From: JAZDDE01 sp039714435
GTDB taxonomy: Bacteria > Gemmatimonadota > Gemmatimonadetes > Palauibacterales > Palauibacteraceae
Length of the DNA: 12,279 bases
Direction: 5' to 3'
Assembly (NCBI GenBank): GCA_039714435.1
Contig: JBDLJJ010000085.1
Span: 1-12,279 of the forward strand
Below, in pieces: positions 1-7,669 of the stretch. Under the pieces are notes generated by a model. It saw nothing but the letters and a program-made list of their open reading frames with translations, did no database searches and was not told the origin of the DNA. Within the stretch, counting starts at the first letter, position 1. Every line of letters starts with the position of its first letter. The translations under genes were made by a program, and so were the position numbers.

Positions 1-2280
1 CTGCTCACCGAGCGAGTCGTCCAGTTCTTCCCCCAGAAGCCGGCGCAGCGCCGCCTGCTCCGCTTCGCCGCCAAACAGAGTGGCCCCGCTCTTCATCAGG
101 TCGGCCACCACAGCGTCGATGGGCCGCTCCGTCCTTCTAAGCTGCCGCTCACCGGCGTCGCCGATGAAAGGCCATAAACGGGCCTGCACATCGTCCGGGA
201 GAACCTGCTCCAGATACTCCAGCGCAAAACTGCGCAGCTCCGGATGGTCGAACCGGATTCCGTGATAGGCGGAACGGACCGCGACCGGATCCAGCACCAG
301 GCTGAGCAGCCGGAAGGCGTGTTCCAGGCTCAGTTCGCCTCTCCGGCCCAGTCTTTCCTGCACGAATTCGTCGCCAAACTCACCGCTATCGTCTAGAAGG
401 CGCTGCAATTCCCAGACAGGCCGCTCGCGGCCGACCTCTGTCCGGATGGCGGTCCACACGTAGTCCCGCCAATCTTCCGGCCACTTCTCGCCCCTTACCG
501 CTTGCTCCCCCTGCCGGCGAACCAGGGCCACCGCGGCCCAGTAGCGAATCTCGAACCGCCCGGCGCGGAGTGTTCTGAGCAGCGCCTCGTCGGCCGCCCG
601 GCCCGGCATGCGCGCCAGGACTCGCGGAATCCGCCGCCGGACCACAAAATCGGCCGCTTCGTCGCCGACGAGGTCGGCCAGGGCGGGCACGGCTTCCTCC
701 CCCAGCGAAAGAATGGCAGAAGCCACCAGCTCAAACATCCGGTCCCGAGCCAGCCAGCGGGCTAGCGCGGGCGCTTGGGCCGGCGTCCAGTCATCCCGTT
801 CCACCAGGGCCTTGGCGATCTCGCCGGGGTTGCCAGAGGCCAGGATGTCGTCCGGCGTCAGGTCGACGACGGCGGCCTCGCTTGCCTCTGATGTCGGGGG
901 AGAGTAGCTGTCGGCGGAAAGACGGTCCGATGCGAGCATGCGCGTAATGTCGAGCTGCGTGAATGTCGCGCTGAGTAGATCGCGGCCGGGAATCTGATGA
1001 GAGTGCTCGAGATGTGCGCCACTGGACTTGAGCCGAGCCTGAATCGTGGAGAAGTATTCGAAGTGACTCCTTCGGGCCAGGTACAGCAGCAGCCCGGCAG
1101 CCAGGAGAATACCCACCGCGAGCAGACGTGAGGACTGCCCCCCGGCCGTGATCAAGAGGAAGATCACCAGGGCGCCGGCACCCTCGCCCGCACCGTCCAC
1201 GACCGAATCGATGAACGTCTTGCTACGCCGGCGAAGCTGAGCGGGAATCGGTACGTACAGGAACTCGGTGACACTACGGTACAGTGACTTACGCAGCGCG
1301 TAGTCGCCGCCGCGGACGCTCGTAGCCAGAAGCAGGCCGGGCGCCATGAGGAGACCTAGCGCCCCCAGGAACAGAAAAGCCGGCAAAACAGAGAGGCTAC
1401 GTCCCACACCGAGCGATTCGAGCGCTCGCCCGGTAACGAGGAGTTGGAGCACCAGGGCGACCCCGCCTGCCCATCCGTAGAAGGAGCCGAAGAATCCGGC
1501 CAGCTGCTCGGCCGACAGCATGCTGGACTGGGCGAATTCCTTGAACTGGTAATCCAGAAGCGTAGTGGCGAACGTAGCCGCAAAGACGACCAGGGCGATC
1601 AGCTGGAGATGCGGTGTGGCCCTGATCGTAGCCATAGCCGTGCCCAGCCCTGACATTTGCTCTGATTTTTCCGGCGAGACGTGCAGTGACCGTGGCAGCA
1701 GCGTCTGGAGGACGGCGAGCAGGGCCAGAACGAAAAGGAGAACCCCGACCAACGGAATACTCCCTCCCAGCCAGGTGGTAAGCCGGCCGGTGGACAGGCC
1801 GCTCGTCATCGCTCCCAGCGTGCCTCCCGCACTGATAAGGCCGAACAGCCGCTTGGCGTCCCGAACGGCGAATAGCTCCGATACGATCACCCAGAAGCCA
1901 GATGCCAACAGGACGGCCCCGCTGTTGGTGATCAGATAAAACGCGACCGTAGCCGCCTCGCTCCCAGGCAGGAGGAGCCACAAGGCTGTAAGAGCGACAC
2001 CCAGCAAGAGAACCAGGCTCTGATACGCCGCACGGGGACTGGCGCGCGAAAGCAGCCGAATGAAGATGCCCACGGCCGGTAAGGTGAGCAGGACGCTGGC
2101 GCCGGTAACATATGGAAGCGTCTCGACCGGGAACCGGCTCAGATACAGCGCCTCCCGGACGGATCTGGCCAGGATAAGAAACGACAGCACGAGAAACGCG
2201 CCGCCAAAAGCGACCGCTACGGTACGAACCTCGTTGGGACGGATGTCCAGCCAGGCCGCCGCGCGCCGCAGCACGCTCAC
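1..2280 (-). CDS. NTT-like (ATP/ADP-translocase-type) MFS transporter with C-terminal HEAT-like region, 3' end outside window
   Basis: The frame is open from a GTG at 2280 to the left edge, giving 760 codons without a stop; the C-terminus is missing. Residues about 15-415 hold many hydrophobic helices. An early RSVREALYLSRF stretch and a later FWVIVSELFAVRDAKRLFG / LISAGGTLGA stretch fit the nucleotide-transporter-like (NTT, Npt1/Npt2) branch of the major facilitator superfamily. From about residue 440 on, the protein is soluble, with amphipathic helical pairs such as EAVPALADLVGD, which looks like HEAT/armadillo repeats. Fusions of this transporter type to HEAT repeats are known; substrate and direction cannot be read from sequence. 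The GTG start is supported by AGGAG 10 nt upstream. The only in-frame codon farther out of note is the TAG that ends the preceding gene, so the protein cannot start earlier. It lies 27 nt after the secreted-protein gene, so the two are probably co-transcribed. Confident for a membrane transporter plus helical repeats, less for nucleotides as substrate. Confidence 0.75.
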   Translation of the reverse strand, partial: MSVLRRAAAWLDIRPNEVRTVAVAFGGAFLVLSFLILARSVREALYLSRFPVETLPYVTGASVLLTLPAVGIFIRLLSRASPRAAYQSLVLLLGVALTALWLLLPGSEAATVAFYLITNSGAVLLASGFWVIVSELFAVRDAKRLFGLISAGGTLGAMTSGLSTGRLTTWLGGSIPLVGVLLFVLALLAVLQTLLPRSLHVSPEKSEQMSGLGTAMATIRATPHLQLIALVVFAATFATTLLDYQFKEFAQSSMLSAEQLAGFFGSFYGWAGGVALVLQLLVTGRALESLGVGRSLSVLPAFLFLGALGLLMAPGLLLATSVRGGDYALRKSLYRSVTEFLYVPIPAQLRRRSKTFIDSVVDGAGEGAGALVIFLLITAGGQSSRLLAVGILLAAGLLLYLARRSHFEYFSTIQARLKSSGAHLEHSHQIPGRDLLSATFTQLDITRMLASDRLSADSYSPPTSEASEAAVVDLTPDDILASGNPGEIAKALVERDDWTPAQAPALARWLARDRMFELVASAILSLGEEAVPALADLVGDEAADFVVRRRIPRVLARMPGRAADEALLRTLRAGRFEIRYWAAVALVRRQGEQAVRGEKWPEDWRDYVWTAIRTEVGRERPVWELQRLLDDSGEFGDEFVQERLGRRGELSLEHAFRLLSLVLDPVAVRSAYHGIRFDHPELRSFALEYLEQVLPDDVQARLWPFIGDAGERQLRRTERPIDAVVADLMKSGATLFGGEAEQAALRRLLGEELDDSLGEQ

Positions 2281-2307
2281 GGCCCGAATGCTCCTATGGC
2301 CGTCCGG

Positions 2308-2982
2308 CTAGTTGGCCGCGCCAGCGCCGGACAGTCCCGGCAGGGGAAGCTCCACTGGAGTCTCGCGAATGCTGGACACCGCATCGTAGCCGTACCCGGT
2401 AGCCACCATCTCGTCTCCCGCGTCCGTACGAGCCTTGACCATTCCGAACGGGATGTCCCGGCTGATCCACGCCTCCCCGGCACCCTGCTTGGTTCGGATG
2501 TGCAGGGATGAGAACCGCCCGGCAGGAACGGAAACGGTCTCCGTGCCCAGGACCTCTGACTCAGCGCAGTGCTTCCCGAAGTCGGCCAGCTCGTTCTGAT
2601 CCATCTGACTACGGACCATACCGAGCATTTGAGAAGGGATCTTCATAGCCGGCTGGTTCCCCGCCTTCAGCACCATCGACTGTATATCGGCCGGATCGAA
2701 GGGGAATCCAGGTACCAGCATCTGGATGATTATCGCCTCTTCCGCCACGGCTCGGAACTCATACCAGAACCCGGCCGCCGACCCGCCCGTCGTTTGGCCG
2801 ACCAAAGCGAACCTCATTTCGCTGATCTGTTGGCCTGTCGGGCCGGCCCCGTCGATCTCGTACGTTACATAGCTTCCGGAGTCCAGTTGTCCGACCGCGG
2901 AACAGACCTCTGAGAGTGTCTGGGCGTTCAGCGTGCCGGGGAGGCAGAGAAGCAGCCCGGCGGTCCACATTCGATTCATCAT
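2308..2982 (-). CDS. secreted protein of unknown function (DUF3108/LolA-like pattern)
   Basis: A protein of 224 residues from the ATG at 2982, or 230 if the in-frame GTG at 3000 is used; neither has a strong Shine-Dalgarno sequence. The N-terminus is a Sec signal peptide: a short charged part with Arg, a hydrophobic core (WTAGLLLCLPG) and a likely cleavage site after LNA. The mature part is beta-rich with few charged helices. A late segment with VPAGRFSSLHIRTK, then AWISRDIPFGMVKA, resembles the closing part of periplasmic lipid- or outer-membrane-handling folds such as DUF3108/LolA-like proteins; this is a pattern impression, not a domain match. Two cysteines remain in the mature protein (SEVCSAVG near its start, KHCAES in the middle) and could pair. 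It sits directly upstream of the transporter gene. Probable periplasmic role; function unknown. Confidence 0.8.
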   Translation of the reverse strand: MMNRMWTAGLLLCLPGTLNAQTLSEVCSAVGQLDSGSYVTYEIDGAGPTGQQISEMRFALVGQTTGGSAAGFWYEFRAVAEEAIIIQMLVPGFPFDPADIQSMVLKAGNQPAMKIPSQMLGMVRSQMDQNELADFGKHCAESEVLGTETVSVPAGRFSSLHIRTKQGAGEAWISRDIPFGMVKARTDAGDEMVATGYGYDAVSSIRETPVELPLPGLSGAGAAN

Positions 2983-3129
2983 ATTTCGAATTCTCGTCAC
3001 GGAGTAGTAATAGCGCGCGTCTCAACCTGAATGGCACGGCGTACACATGTGCGAGACCTGAGTGCCTCTACGGAGACGCTTGAGAAGATGTAGTGGGCTG
3101 CCGGGAAGGGCGCTAGGCGAGACCTGGTG

Positions 3130-4509
3130 TCAGCTCCTGGGTGCAAATACGGCGTCCAGATCAAAGCCTATCGAGTCGGGGCGTACTGTCTCCTGGATGT
3201 GTCGCACGTAGTTTCCTTCCGAATCCCGCCTTGACGTTTCTATCGGCGCGTCCGCGGATAGCTCCTGATCCTCGATCAGTCGGATCGTAGGATGCAGGGG
3301 CTCCTTCTCCGAAGCCGCCACTACCACCCCGATCTCGCCCAGGCTCGTTTTCACGATCGTGCCCGGGGGGAAAAATGTGATGGCGCTGACGAAGGTTCGG
3401 ACCAGGGCGGGGTTCAGCTTCTGGCCCGCCAGACGCGCCAGAATAAGACAGGCCTCCTGTGGCGTGGCTGGATCCCGGTACGACCGTGCGCCTGTCAGCG
3501 ACTCGTAAACATCGGCCACAGCGACCAGTTGACTGATGGGGTGCGGCCGGTGGCCCGAACCAACCTCCGGATATCCCCCTCCCTCGCATTCCATATGGTG
3601 CTCGAGCGCGACCGTGGGGGTGAGTGGATGGAGGCCATTCATGCTCAGAAGCATCTCAGCGCCGATGCGGGGATGCCGCTTGACTACTTGCCACTCGCGC
3701 GCGTCCAGCGCACCCGGTTTGTTAAGGATTTCCTTGGGGATACGCATCTTGCCGATGTCGTGCAGCAGGGCCGCTTCCGCCAGCTCTGCGGCAACTGAAT
3801 CCGACAGCCCGATTCTCTCACCAATCAGAAGGCTCAGCACGGTCACGTTTACGGAATGGCAGTAAGTATGATTCTCGAACTCTTTGAGAAGGAGAATCTG
3901 GCTCAGGGCTGTGGTGCTTCCGGCCACGCTCTCCGTAATCACCTGGACCAGAGTACCAAGTTCATCCACATCGATCTGGCCTCCGGCCGCCACGTTATCA
4001 AAAGTCTCATCCGCTCGTTCAAGCGCCTCCGCGTACGACGAATCCCAGACCTGTTCTGGCCGGTCGGGCCACTCGCGGGGCTGGGCGCCGCCATCCACGG
4101 CGACAAGGCGGGCCACGCGCGCCCGGCCCGGGGAGCTGAGAGGATCTTCACCCATACCCGTAAGGCTCTCGGCGAGTCTGAGTAGCTCCGCCGCTGCGAC
4201 ACCGCTCTCGAAGGACAGGCTCTCGATTCCGAGATCCATGAGAATCTGAATCTCACGCTGCAGGAGATCGCTCTCGCGCCGGTAGCTACGGCCATCGACA
4301 TGCGCTTCGCCGTCAATAATGTCTATGGACAGCGTTCCGAAGGTTTCGAGGGTTGGCGCAAGCACTCGGCGCAGATCCTCAGCGGCCTTGCCAATGGACG
4401 GGTGCCCGTCCGGGTACAGGCCGACACTTTTGACCAGGCCGGCGAATGAGCGAACTACGGCACCCGGCTCCGGCGCAGGCTCGCGCTGCTTCCTGGCGGT
4501 AACGCTCAT
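3130..4509 (-). CDS. HD-GYP domain cyclic-di-GMP phosphodiesterase with N-terminal domain shared with its neighbour
   Basis: A protein of 459 residues. HD-GYP enzymes hydrolyse cyclic di-GMP using a two- or three-metal centre. The ligand set is visible: the HDIGK motif (H250, D251), H279 in KRHP, H304-H305, GYP at 312-314 and D333 in VADVYESLT, preceded by the typical YCHSVNV helix (H218). The loop reads HHMECEGGGYP, where most family members have HHExxDGxGYP, so the Glu after HH and the Asp before G are replaced. The metal ligands are intact, so activity is likely. Residues about 15-120 form a separate domain (YPDGHPSI, then a strand-rich part with VDGRSY) that resembles the N-terminus of the upstream HEAT protein. 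After about residue 380 comes the usual small beta tail (PPGTIVKTSLGEIGVVV). No membrane helix or receiver domain is seen, so it is cytoplasmic. The ATG overlaps the upstream stop as ATGA, with a strong GGGAGG just upstream. Confidence 0.93.
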   Translation of the reverse strand: MSVTARKQREPAPEPGAVVRSFAGLVKSVGLYPDGHPSIGKAAEDLRRVLAPTLETFGTLSIDIIDGEAHVDGRSYRRESDLLQREIQILMDLGIESLSFESGVAAAELLRLAESLTGMGEDPLSSPGRARVARLVAVDGGAQPREWPDRPEQVWDSSYAEALERADETFDNVAAGGQIDVDELGTLVQVITESVAGSTTALSQILLLKEFENHTYCHSVNVTVLSLLIGERIGLSDSVAAELAEAALLHDIGKMRIPKEILNKPGALDAREWQVVKRHPRIGAEMLLSMNGLHPLTPTVALEHHMECEGGGYPEVGSGHRPHPISQLVAVADVYESLTGARSYRDPATPQEACLILARLAGQKLNPALVRTFVSAITFFPPGTIVKTSLGEIGVVVAASEKEPLHPTIRLIEDQELSADAPIETSRRDSEGNYVRHIQETVRPDSIGFDLDAVFAPRS

Positions 4510-6707
4510 CGCGAACCTCCCAGGCGAGCCACGGTGGCGCCCAGCTTCCGCCGACTCGGGGCCCAGAAGTGGAGCCGGTAGCGGCTTAGTTTCGCGACGC
4601 GTTCGCTGATCGTGAATCCAGGCCGTCCGCTGAGCCGGGTTAGCATCCGAACGGCCAGATCGGGAGATGTCAGCGCGTTCTCACTGACTTCGAGCCATTC
4701 CTGCACTACCGTGGTGACCAACTCACTGGGAAACTTCCACAGCGTCTGCTCAGCTAGATCGGCGTGTTCGAGGACGCCTCGATCGAGCAACCGCACGACG
4801 GCGCGAAGAGCTCTTTCGGTTCCAGTCCGAGCCAGGGCCTGTAGCGACTCCTTGACCAACTGATCATTGTCGCTACCCAGGTAGCCAACCAGGAAGTCCT
4901 CGTGGCCAGGTCCCGCGTGCCCGATGATGCAGATCAGATTGCGTGTGACGTACCACTCTTGATCCTCGCCAATCTGGTCCACCAGACTCGGCGCCAGTGC
5001 ATCGGCGCGGGCGCAAAGCAACTCTACGAGCTCGCGCCGGGCGCCACGATCCGTCTGCCCCCGTAACTGGGCCACGACGGCCTCCGCCGCATAGGGACCT
5101 AAAGCCTCGAGGACCCTCAGGGCGGCCGCGCCCGCCGCACTGTCGTGCGAGGCCGCGACCACACGGTTCAGCAGAGCCTGGTCGCAGAAGCTGCGGAGTT
5201 CAGCGTGAATCTCAGCCGCGACCTCCGGAGCGTCCGGCTCCACATCGACCGCCGTCTGGCGCAGACTTTCCAGCCAGTCCGCGAGCAGGTCGGGCTCTGT
5301 CTCCAGCACGGCGCCCGCCGGGACATGCATCCGCTCCAGTACCCGCCGGGCCGTGTCCGGATTGACCACCACCCGCAGGAGGCTGCGTGCGCATCGTAAC
5401 CTGACTCGCAGATCTTCGCCGCTCGAAATCTCGTTAGCCAGCGCTCCCAGCTGCTTCTCGGTCTCCGCCGTGACGGAAAGGTCATATGCGGCATACTCGC
5501 TCAAATCTTCCTCCGCACCCCGTTCAACCTCGATCAATTCCCCGGCGTTCTCCGCCACCGTAGCCCGGTTCGCCTTCTCAGCTTGATCGGCTGACTGATC
5601 GGTGGGCTGCGTCCCCCGCCGGTTGAGCAGGTTCGCTTTGACCGCTTCTTTCCGTTCGTCGGACAGCTTTAATTTGCTCAGAGCGACACGGACGATTTCA
5701 GGCGCGGCAGTCTCCAACTCCGCAAGGAGCGTCAACGAAGCCGCGATCTCATCGTCGGGGAGGTGGTTCAGAACATCCCCATGAGCTTTGCCGTCGAGAA
5801 GCCCCGGCAGGACCTGGTTCTTCAATAGCAGTTTCCGTCTCCCTGGCTCCAGTTCCGCGGCAGCCGCGGCGAGGCGCCGGAGCATCAGGGAGCTGACGTC
5901 GGGATGGAGTTGTGCGTACAGGCTGGCGATCTCCGCGAATTGCTCGACGAGAGCCTCTTCAGGCTGCACCTGGGCGGAGCCGGAGCCGCCCGAGAGCCGG
6001 ACCAGGACCTGTGCGAACTCGGCCGGGTCGTGGCACAGTAGCGCCAATTCTGGTAGGGAAACCCGATCGATCCCTGTTCCAGGCTTGACCCTGAGGAATC
6101 CAGCCTCGTGAGCAACGGCCACGGACCGGTCTTCGCGGGCCCCGGGACTCAGCGCTCTGTGGCGCTCGACCTCCGCGACGGCATCGGGGTCCAGCGCGTG
6201 CATTTCCACGACTTTTCGCAGAGGAGCTACCTCTACCTGAATGCGATCGATCCCTCGCCGGCCGAGTTCGTCGGGTATGGCCTCACCGGCCCTGGGGGAG
6301 CGCTCTTTGCGGATCAGTATGCGGCAAAACTCTGCTATGTCCCTGGGGCTGGCTGCGACGTCGATGGTGATCTGAGAAATGTCGAGGCGTCGCATCCGGC
6401 CGGCCAATTCCGTTGCGACCACCGGTCCGGCTTGAATCGGAACGCCGCCGACCCGAAGGACGTGATGGCTGAGTTGCACGACCAGAGTGGTCTCTGAAGC
6501 AATCGCGGCCAGGGCGACATGGGCCTCGCGCACATCGTCCTCACACAGGGGGCTGTTGAACGGATATGATTGGTGCCGATGAAGAGCGCGGGCCAGAGTG
6601 GCGACGAAATCAGTGATCGCCGGATCCTCGATGGCAGAGGGGGGCTCGCCCTGAGCCGTGGCCTCAACGGGTACGACGATTTCGGTTTCCAGAGTGGCAT
6701 CGCCCAT
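4506..6707 (-). CDS. HEAT-repeat protein, probable partner of the HD-GYP phosphodiesterase
   Basis: A protein of about 733 residues if it starts at the ATG at 6707. The frame stays open to 6956, but those extra 83 codons are Pro/Arg/Cys-rich, have no domain-like pattern and contain a perfect inverted repeat, so I treat them as leader. The start is supported only by a weak GAAAG. A GTG in frame at 6764 is an alternative. Residues about 33-140 form a domain with YPFNSP, then VLRVGGVPI and MRRLDISQITI, which lines up with the N-terminus of the HD-GYP protein. A helical middle part is followed by an acidic, Gln/Ala-rich linker (about 363-410). The last 300 residues are HEAT-like helical pairs, for example LRVLEALGPYAAEAVVAQL and SLQALARTGTERALRAVVRLL. 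No catalytic motif or membrane helix is seen. The likely role is a cytoplasmic scaffold or sensor. Its stop overlaps the phosphodiesterase ATG, which implies translational coupling. Confidence 0.82.
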   Translation of the reverse strand: MGDATLETEIVVPVEATAQGEPPSAIEDPAITDFVATLARALHRHQSYPFNSPLCEDDVREAHVALAAIASETTLVVQLSHHVLRVGGVPIQAGPVVATELAGRMRRLDISQITIDVAASPRDIAEFCRILIRKERSPRAGEAIPDELGRRGIDRIQVEVAPLRKVVEMHALDPDAVAEVERHRALSPGAREDRSVAVAHEAGFLRVKPGTGIDRVSLPELALLCHDPAEFAQVLVRLSGGSGSAQVQPEEALVEQFAEIASLYAQLHPDVSSLMLRRLAAAAAELEPGRRKLLLKNQVLPGLLDGKAHGDVLNHLPDDEIAASLTLLAELETAAPEIVRVALSKLKLSDERKEAVKANLLNRRGTQPTDQSADQAEKANRATVAENAGELIEVERGAEEDLSEYAAYDLSVTAETEKQLGALANEISSGEDLRVRLRCARSLLRVVVNPDTARRVLERMHVPAGAVLETEPDLLADWLESLRQTAVDVEPDAPEVAAEIHAELRSFCDQALLNRVVAASHDSAAGAAALRVLEALGPYAAEAVVAQLRGQTDRGARRELVELLCARADALAPSLVDQIGEDQEWYVTRNLICIIGHAGPGHEDFLVGYLGSDNDQLVKESLQALARTGTERALRAVVRLLDRGVLEHADLAEQTLWKFPSELVTTVVQEWLEVSENALTSPDLAVRMLTRLSGRPGFTISERVAKLSRYRLHFWAPSRRKLGATVARLGGSR

Positions 6708-6775
6708 GTCTTTCGCATGGCCACGCCGTGACGCACTCTGCCCCGTATGCCGGTTCTTTTGCACTGACGAACTCC

Positions 6776-6793
6776 CGATTTGTAACCAAATCG
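6776..6793. promoter_or_regulatory. perfect 7-bp inverted repeat upstream of the HEAT gene
   Basis: CGATTTG and CAAATCG are separated by TAAC. The repeat lies 69-86 nt upstream of the HEAT-gene ATG, in the divergent region shared with osmC, and is AT-richer than its surroundings. It could be a repressor operator or a leader hairpin. No T-run follows on either strand, so it is not a standard terminator. Confidence 0.4.
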
Positions 6794-6935
6794 CCTCTAG
6801 GCCCGACGCGGGGCATGACTTGTGCCGCCCACATGGCTTGAACGGGGGGTTGCACCCGGGATACCTTGGCAATTCTTCACGGGTATGTGGACTAGCGCCT
6901 GGCACGAACGAGTTGGACTTGTTTCGCAGCGTATC

Positions 6936-6963
6936 TTTGCGCGCTCTTCGAATCAACTTTAAA
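6936..6963 (+). promoter_or_regulatory. weak candidate promoter for the OsmC-family gene
   Basis: TTTAAA at 6958-6963 is a fair -10 element and lies 16 nt after a poor -35 (TTTGCG at 6936-6941). A transcript starting near 6970 would have a leader of about 10 nt before the TTG start. This short AT-rich patch is the only reasonable promoter position I see before the gene. Confidence 0.22.
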
Positions 6964-6979
6964 GAAACGTGGTAAACAA

Positions 6980-7465
6980 TTGGCAGATATCAGTGTAGTC
7001 TGGAAGAAAGACCTGGAGTTTGAAGGTCTCAGCGGTGCGCACAGGATCCCGATCGACGGTAATTCGGAGGCGGGCCCGTCGCCTGTAACCCTAATGCTGC
7101 AATCGGTCGCCGCATGCGTGGGCACTGACGTTGTGGACATACTTCGTAAGGGAAGGCAGGATTTACGGGGTCTCAACGTCGAGGTGGAGGCCGAGCGGCG
7201 AACGGCACACCCGCGCTGGGTAAAGTCTCTTCTTCTGCGTTTCTACATCGAGGGCGACGTGAGCCTGGCTAAGGCGGAGCGCGCCGTGGATCTGGGTTTG
7301 GAGAAATATTGCAGCGTCTTCCACACGTTCCGGAAGGACATGGCGCTGGATGTGAGTGTGACAGTCAGCTCCGCCAATCTAGATGCGGAGGAGCCGCTTA
7401 AGAACGCGCCGCACGAACTCGAGCAGCGCGACCAGGAGTATCTTCCTCATGATCAGTCTCCTTGA
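6980..7465 (+). CDS. OsmC-family thiol-dependent peroxidase-like protein
   Basis: A protein of 161 residues, close to the usual 130-160 of the OsmC/YhfA family. These cytoplasmic proteins reduce organic hydroperoxides or handle sulfur species through two cysteines. Both are present: C46 in the helix MLQSVAACVGTDVVDIL and C111 in LEKYCSVFHTF. The N-terminal strands (ISVVWKKDLEFEG) and the GPSPVTLMLQSVAAC stretch are typical. The start is a TTG at 6980, chosen because the resulting MADISVVWK matches the normal family N-terminus. Upstream there is only a weak GTGGT in place of a Shine-Dalgarno sequence, and no ATG lies near. The last 25 residues are an acidic, probably disordered tail. It is transcribed divergently from the HEAT/HD-GYP operon and upstream of tRNA-Ser. 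True peroxide activity is likely but untested; some YhfA-like members have no proven substrate. Confidence 0.9.
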   Translation: MADISVVWKKDLEFEGLSGAHRIPIDGNSEAGPSPVTLMLQSVAACVGTDVVDILRKGRQDLRGLNVEVEAERRTAHPRWVKSLLLRFYIEGDVSLAKAERAVDLGLEKYCSVFHTFRKDMALDVSVTVSSANLDAEEPLKNAPHELEQRDQEYLPHDQSP

Positions 7466-7466
7466 C

Positions 7467-7494
7467 TTGATTCGAGACGTACGCCGGGATACTG
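7467..7494 (+). promoter_or_regulatory. possible promoter for tRNA-Ser
   Basis: TTGATT (7467-7472) and GATACT (7489-7494) are separated by 16 nt, with 4 of 6 consensus bases in each. A start near 7501 would give a leader of roughly 58 nt before the tRNA. No terminator separates osmC from the tRNA, so read-through is also possible. Confidence 0.3.
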
Positions 7495-7558
7495 ATTTGC
7501 CCCTGGCTACGTCGTAGTTTGGTACGCACGGCCAGCCGAGCAGGTTTCAGTTGTTCAC

Positions 7559-7641
7559 GGAGGGGTGGCAGAACGGCGAATGCACCAGTCTTGAAAACTG
7601 GCGCCCGCAAGGGCATGTGGGTTCGAATCCCACCCCCTCCG
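7559..7641 (+). tRNA. tRNA-Ser, anticodon UGA
   Basis: It folds as a full class II tRNA. The acceptor stem GGAGGGG (7559-7565) pairs with CCCCTCC (7634-7640), followed by discriminator G at 7641. The anticodon stem CCAGT/ACTGG (7585-7589 / 7597-7601) encloses the loop CTTGAAA, with TGA at 7592-7594 reading UCA and related Ser codons. The long variable arm contains the hairpin GCCC-GCAA-GGGC (7603-7614), as expected for serine. The T stem GTGGG/CCCAC (7617-7621 / 7629-7633) carries TTCGAAT. The 3' CCA is not encoded; the next bases are CTTTTT, so CCA must be added by nucleotidyltransferase. The methyltransferase ATG follows only 28 nt later. Confidence 0.97.
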
Positions 7642-7669
7642 CTTTTTCGATCTCGTGACAGAGGCTTCT

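Noticed and set aside
1397..1981. 194-codon minus-strand frame
   Set aside because: Arg/Gly/Pro-rich shadow of the transporter gene, which is read in another frame with clear membrane helices.
6708..6956. N-terminal extension of 83 codons on the HEAT protein
   Set aside because: Pro/Arg/Cys-rich with no domain pattern, holds a perfect inverted repeat, and lies where the divergent promoter region must be.
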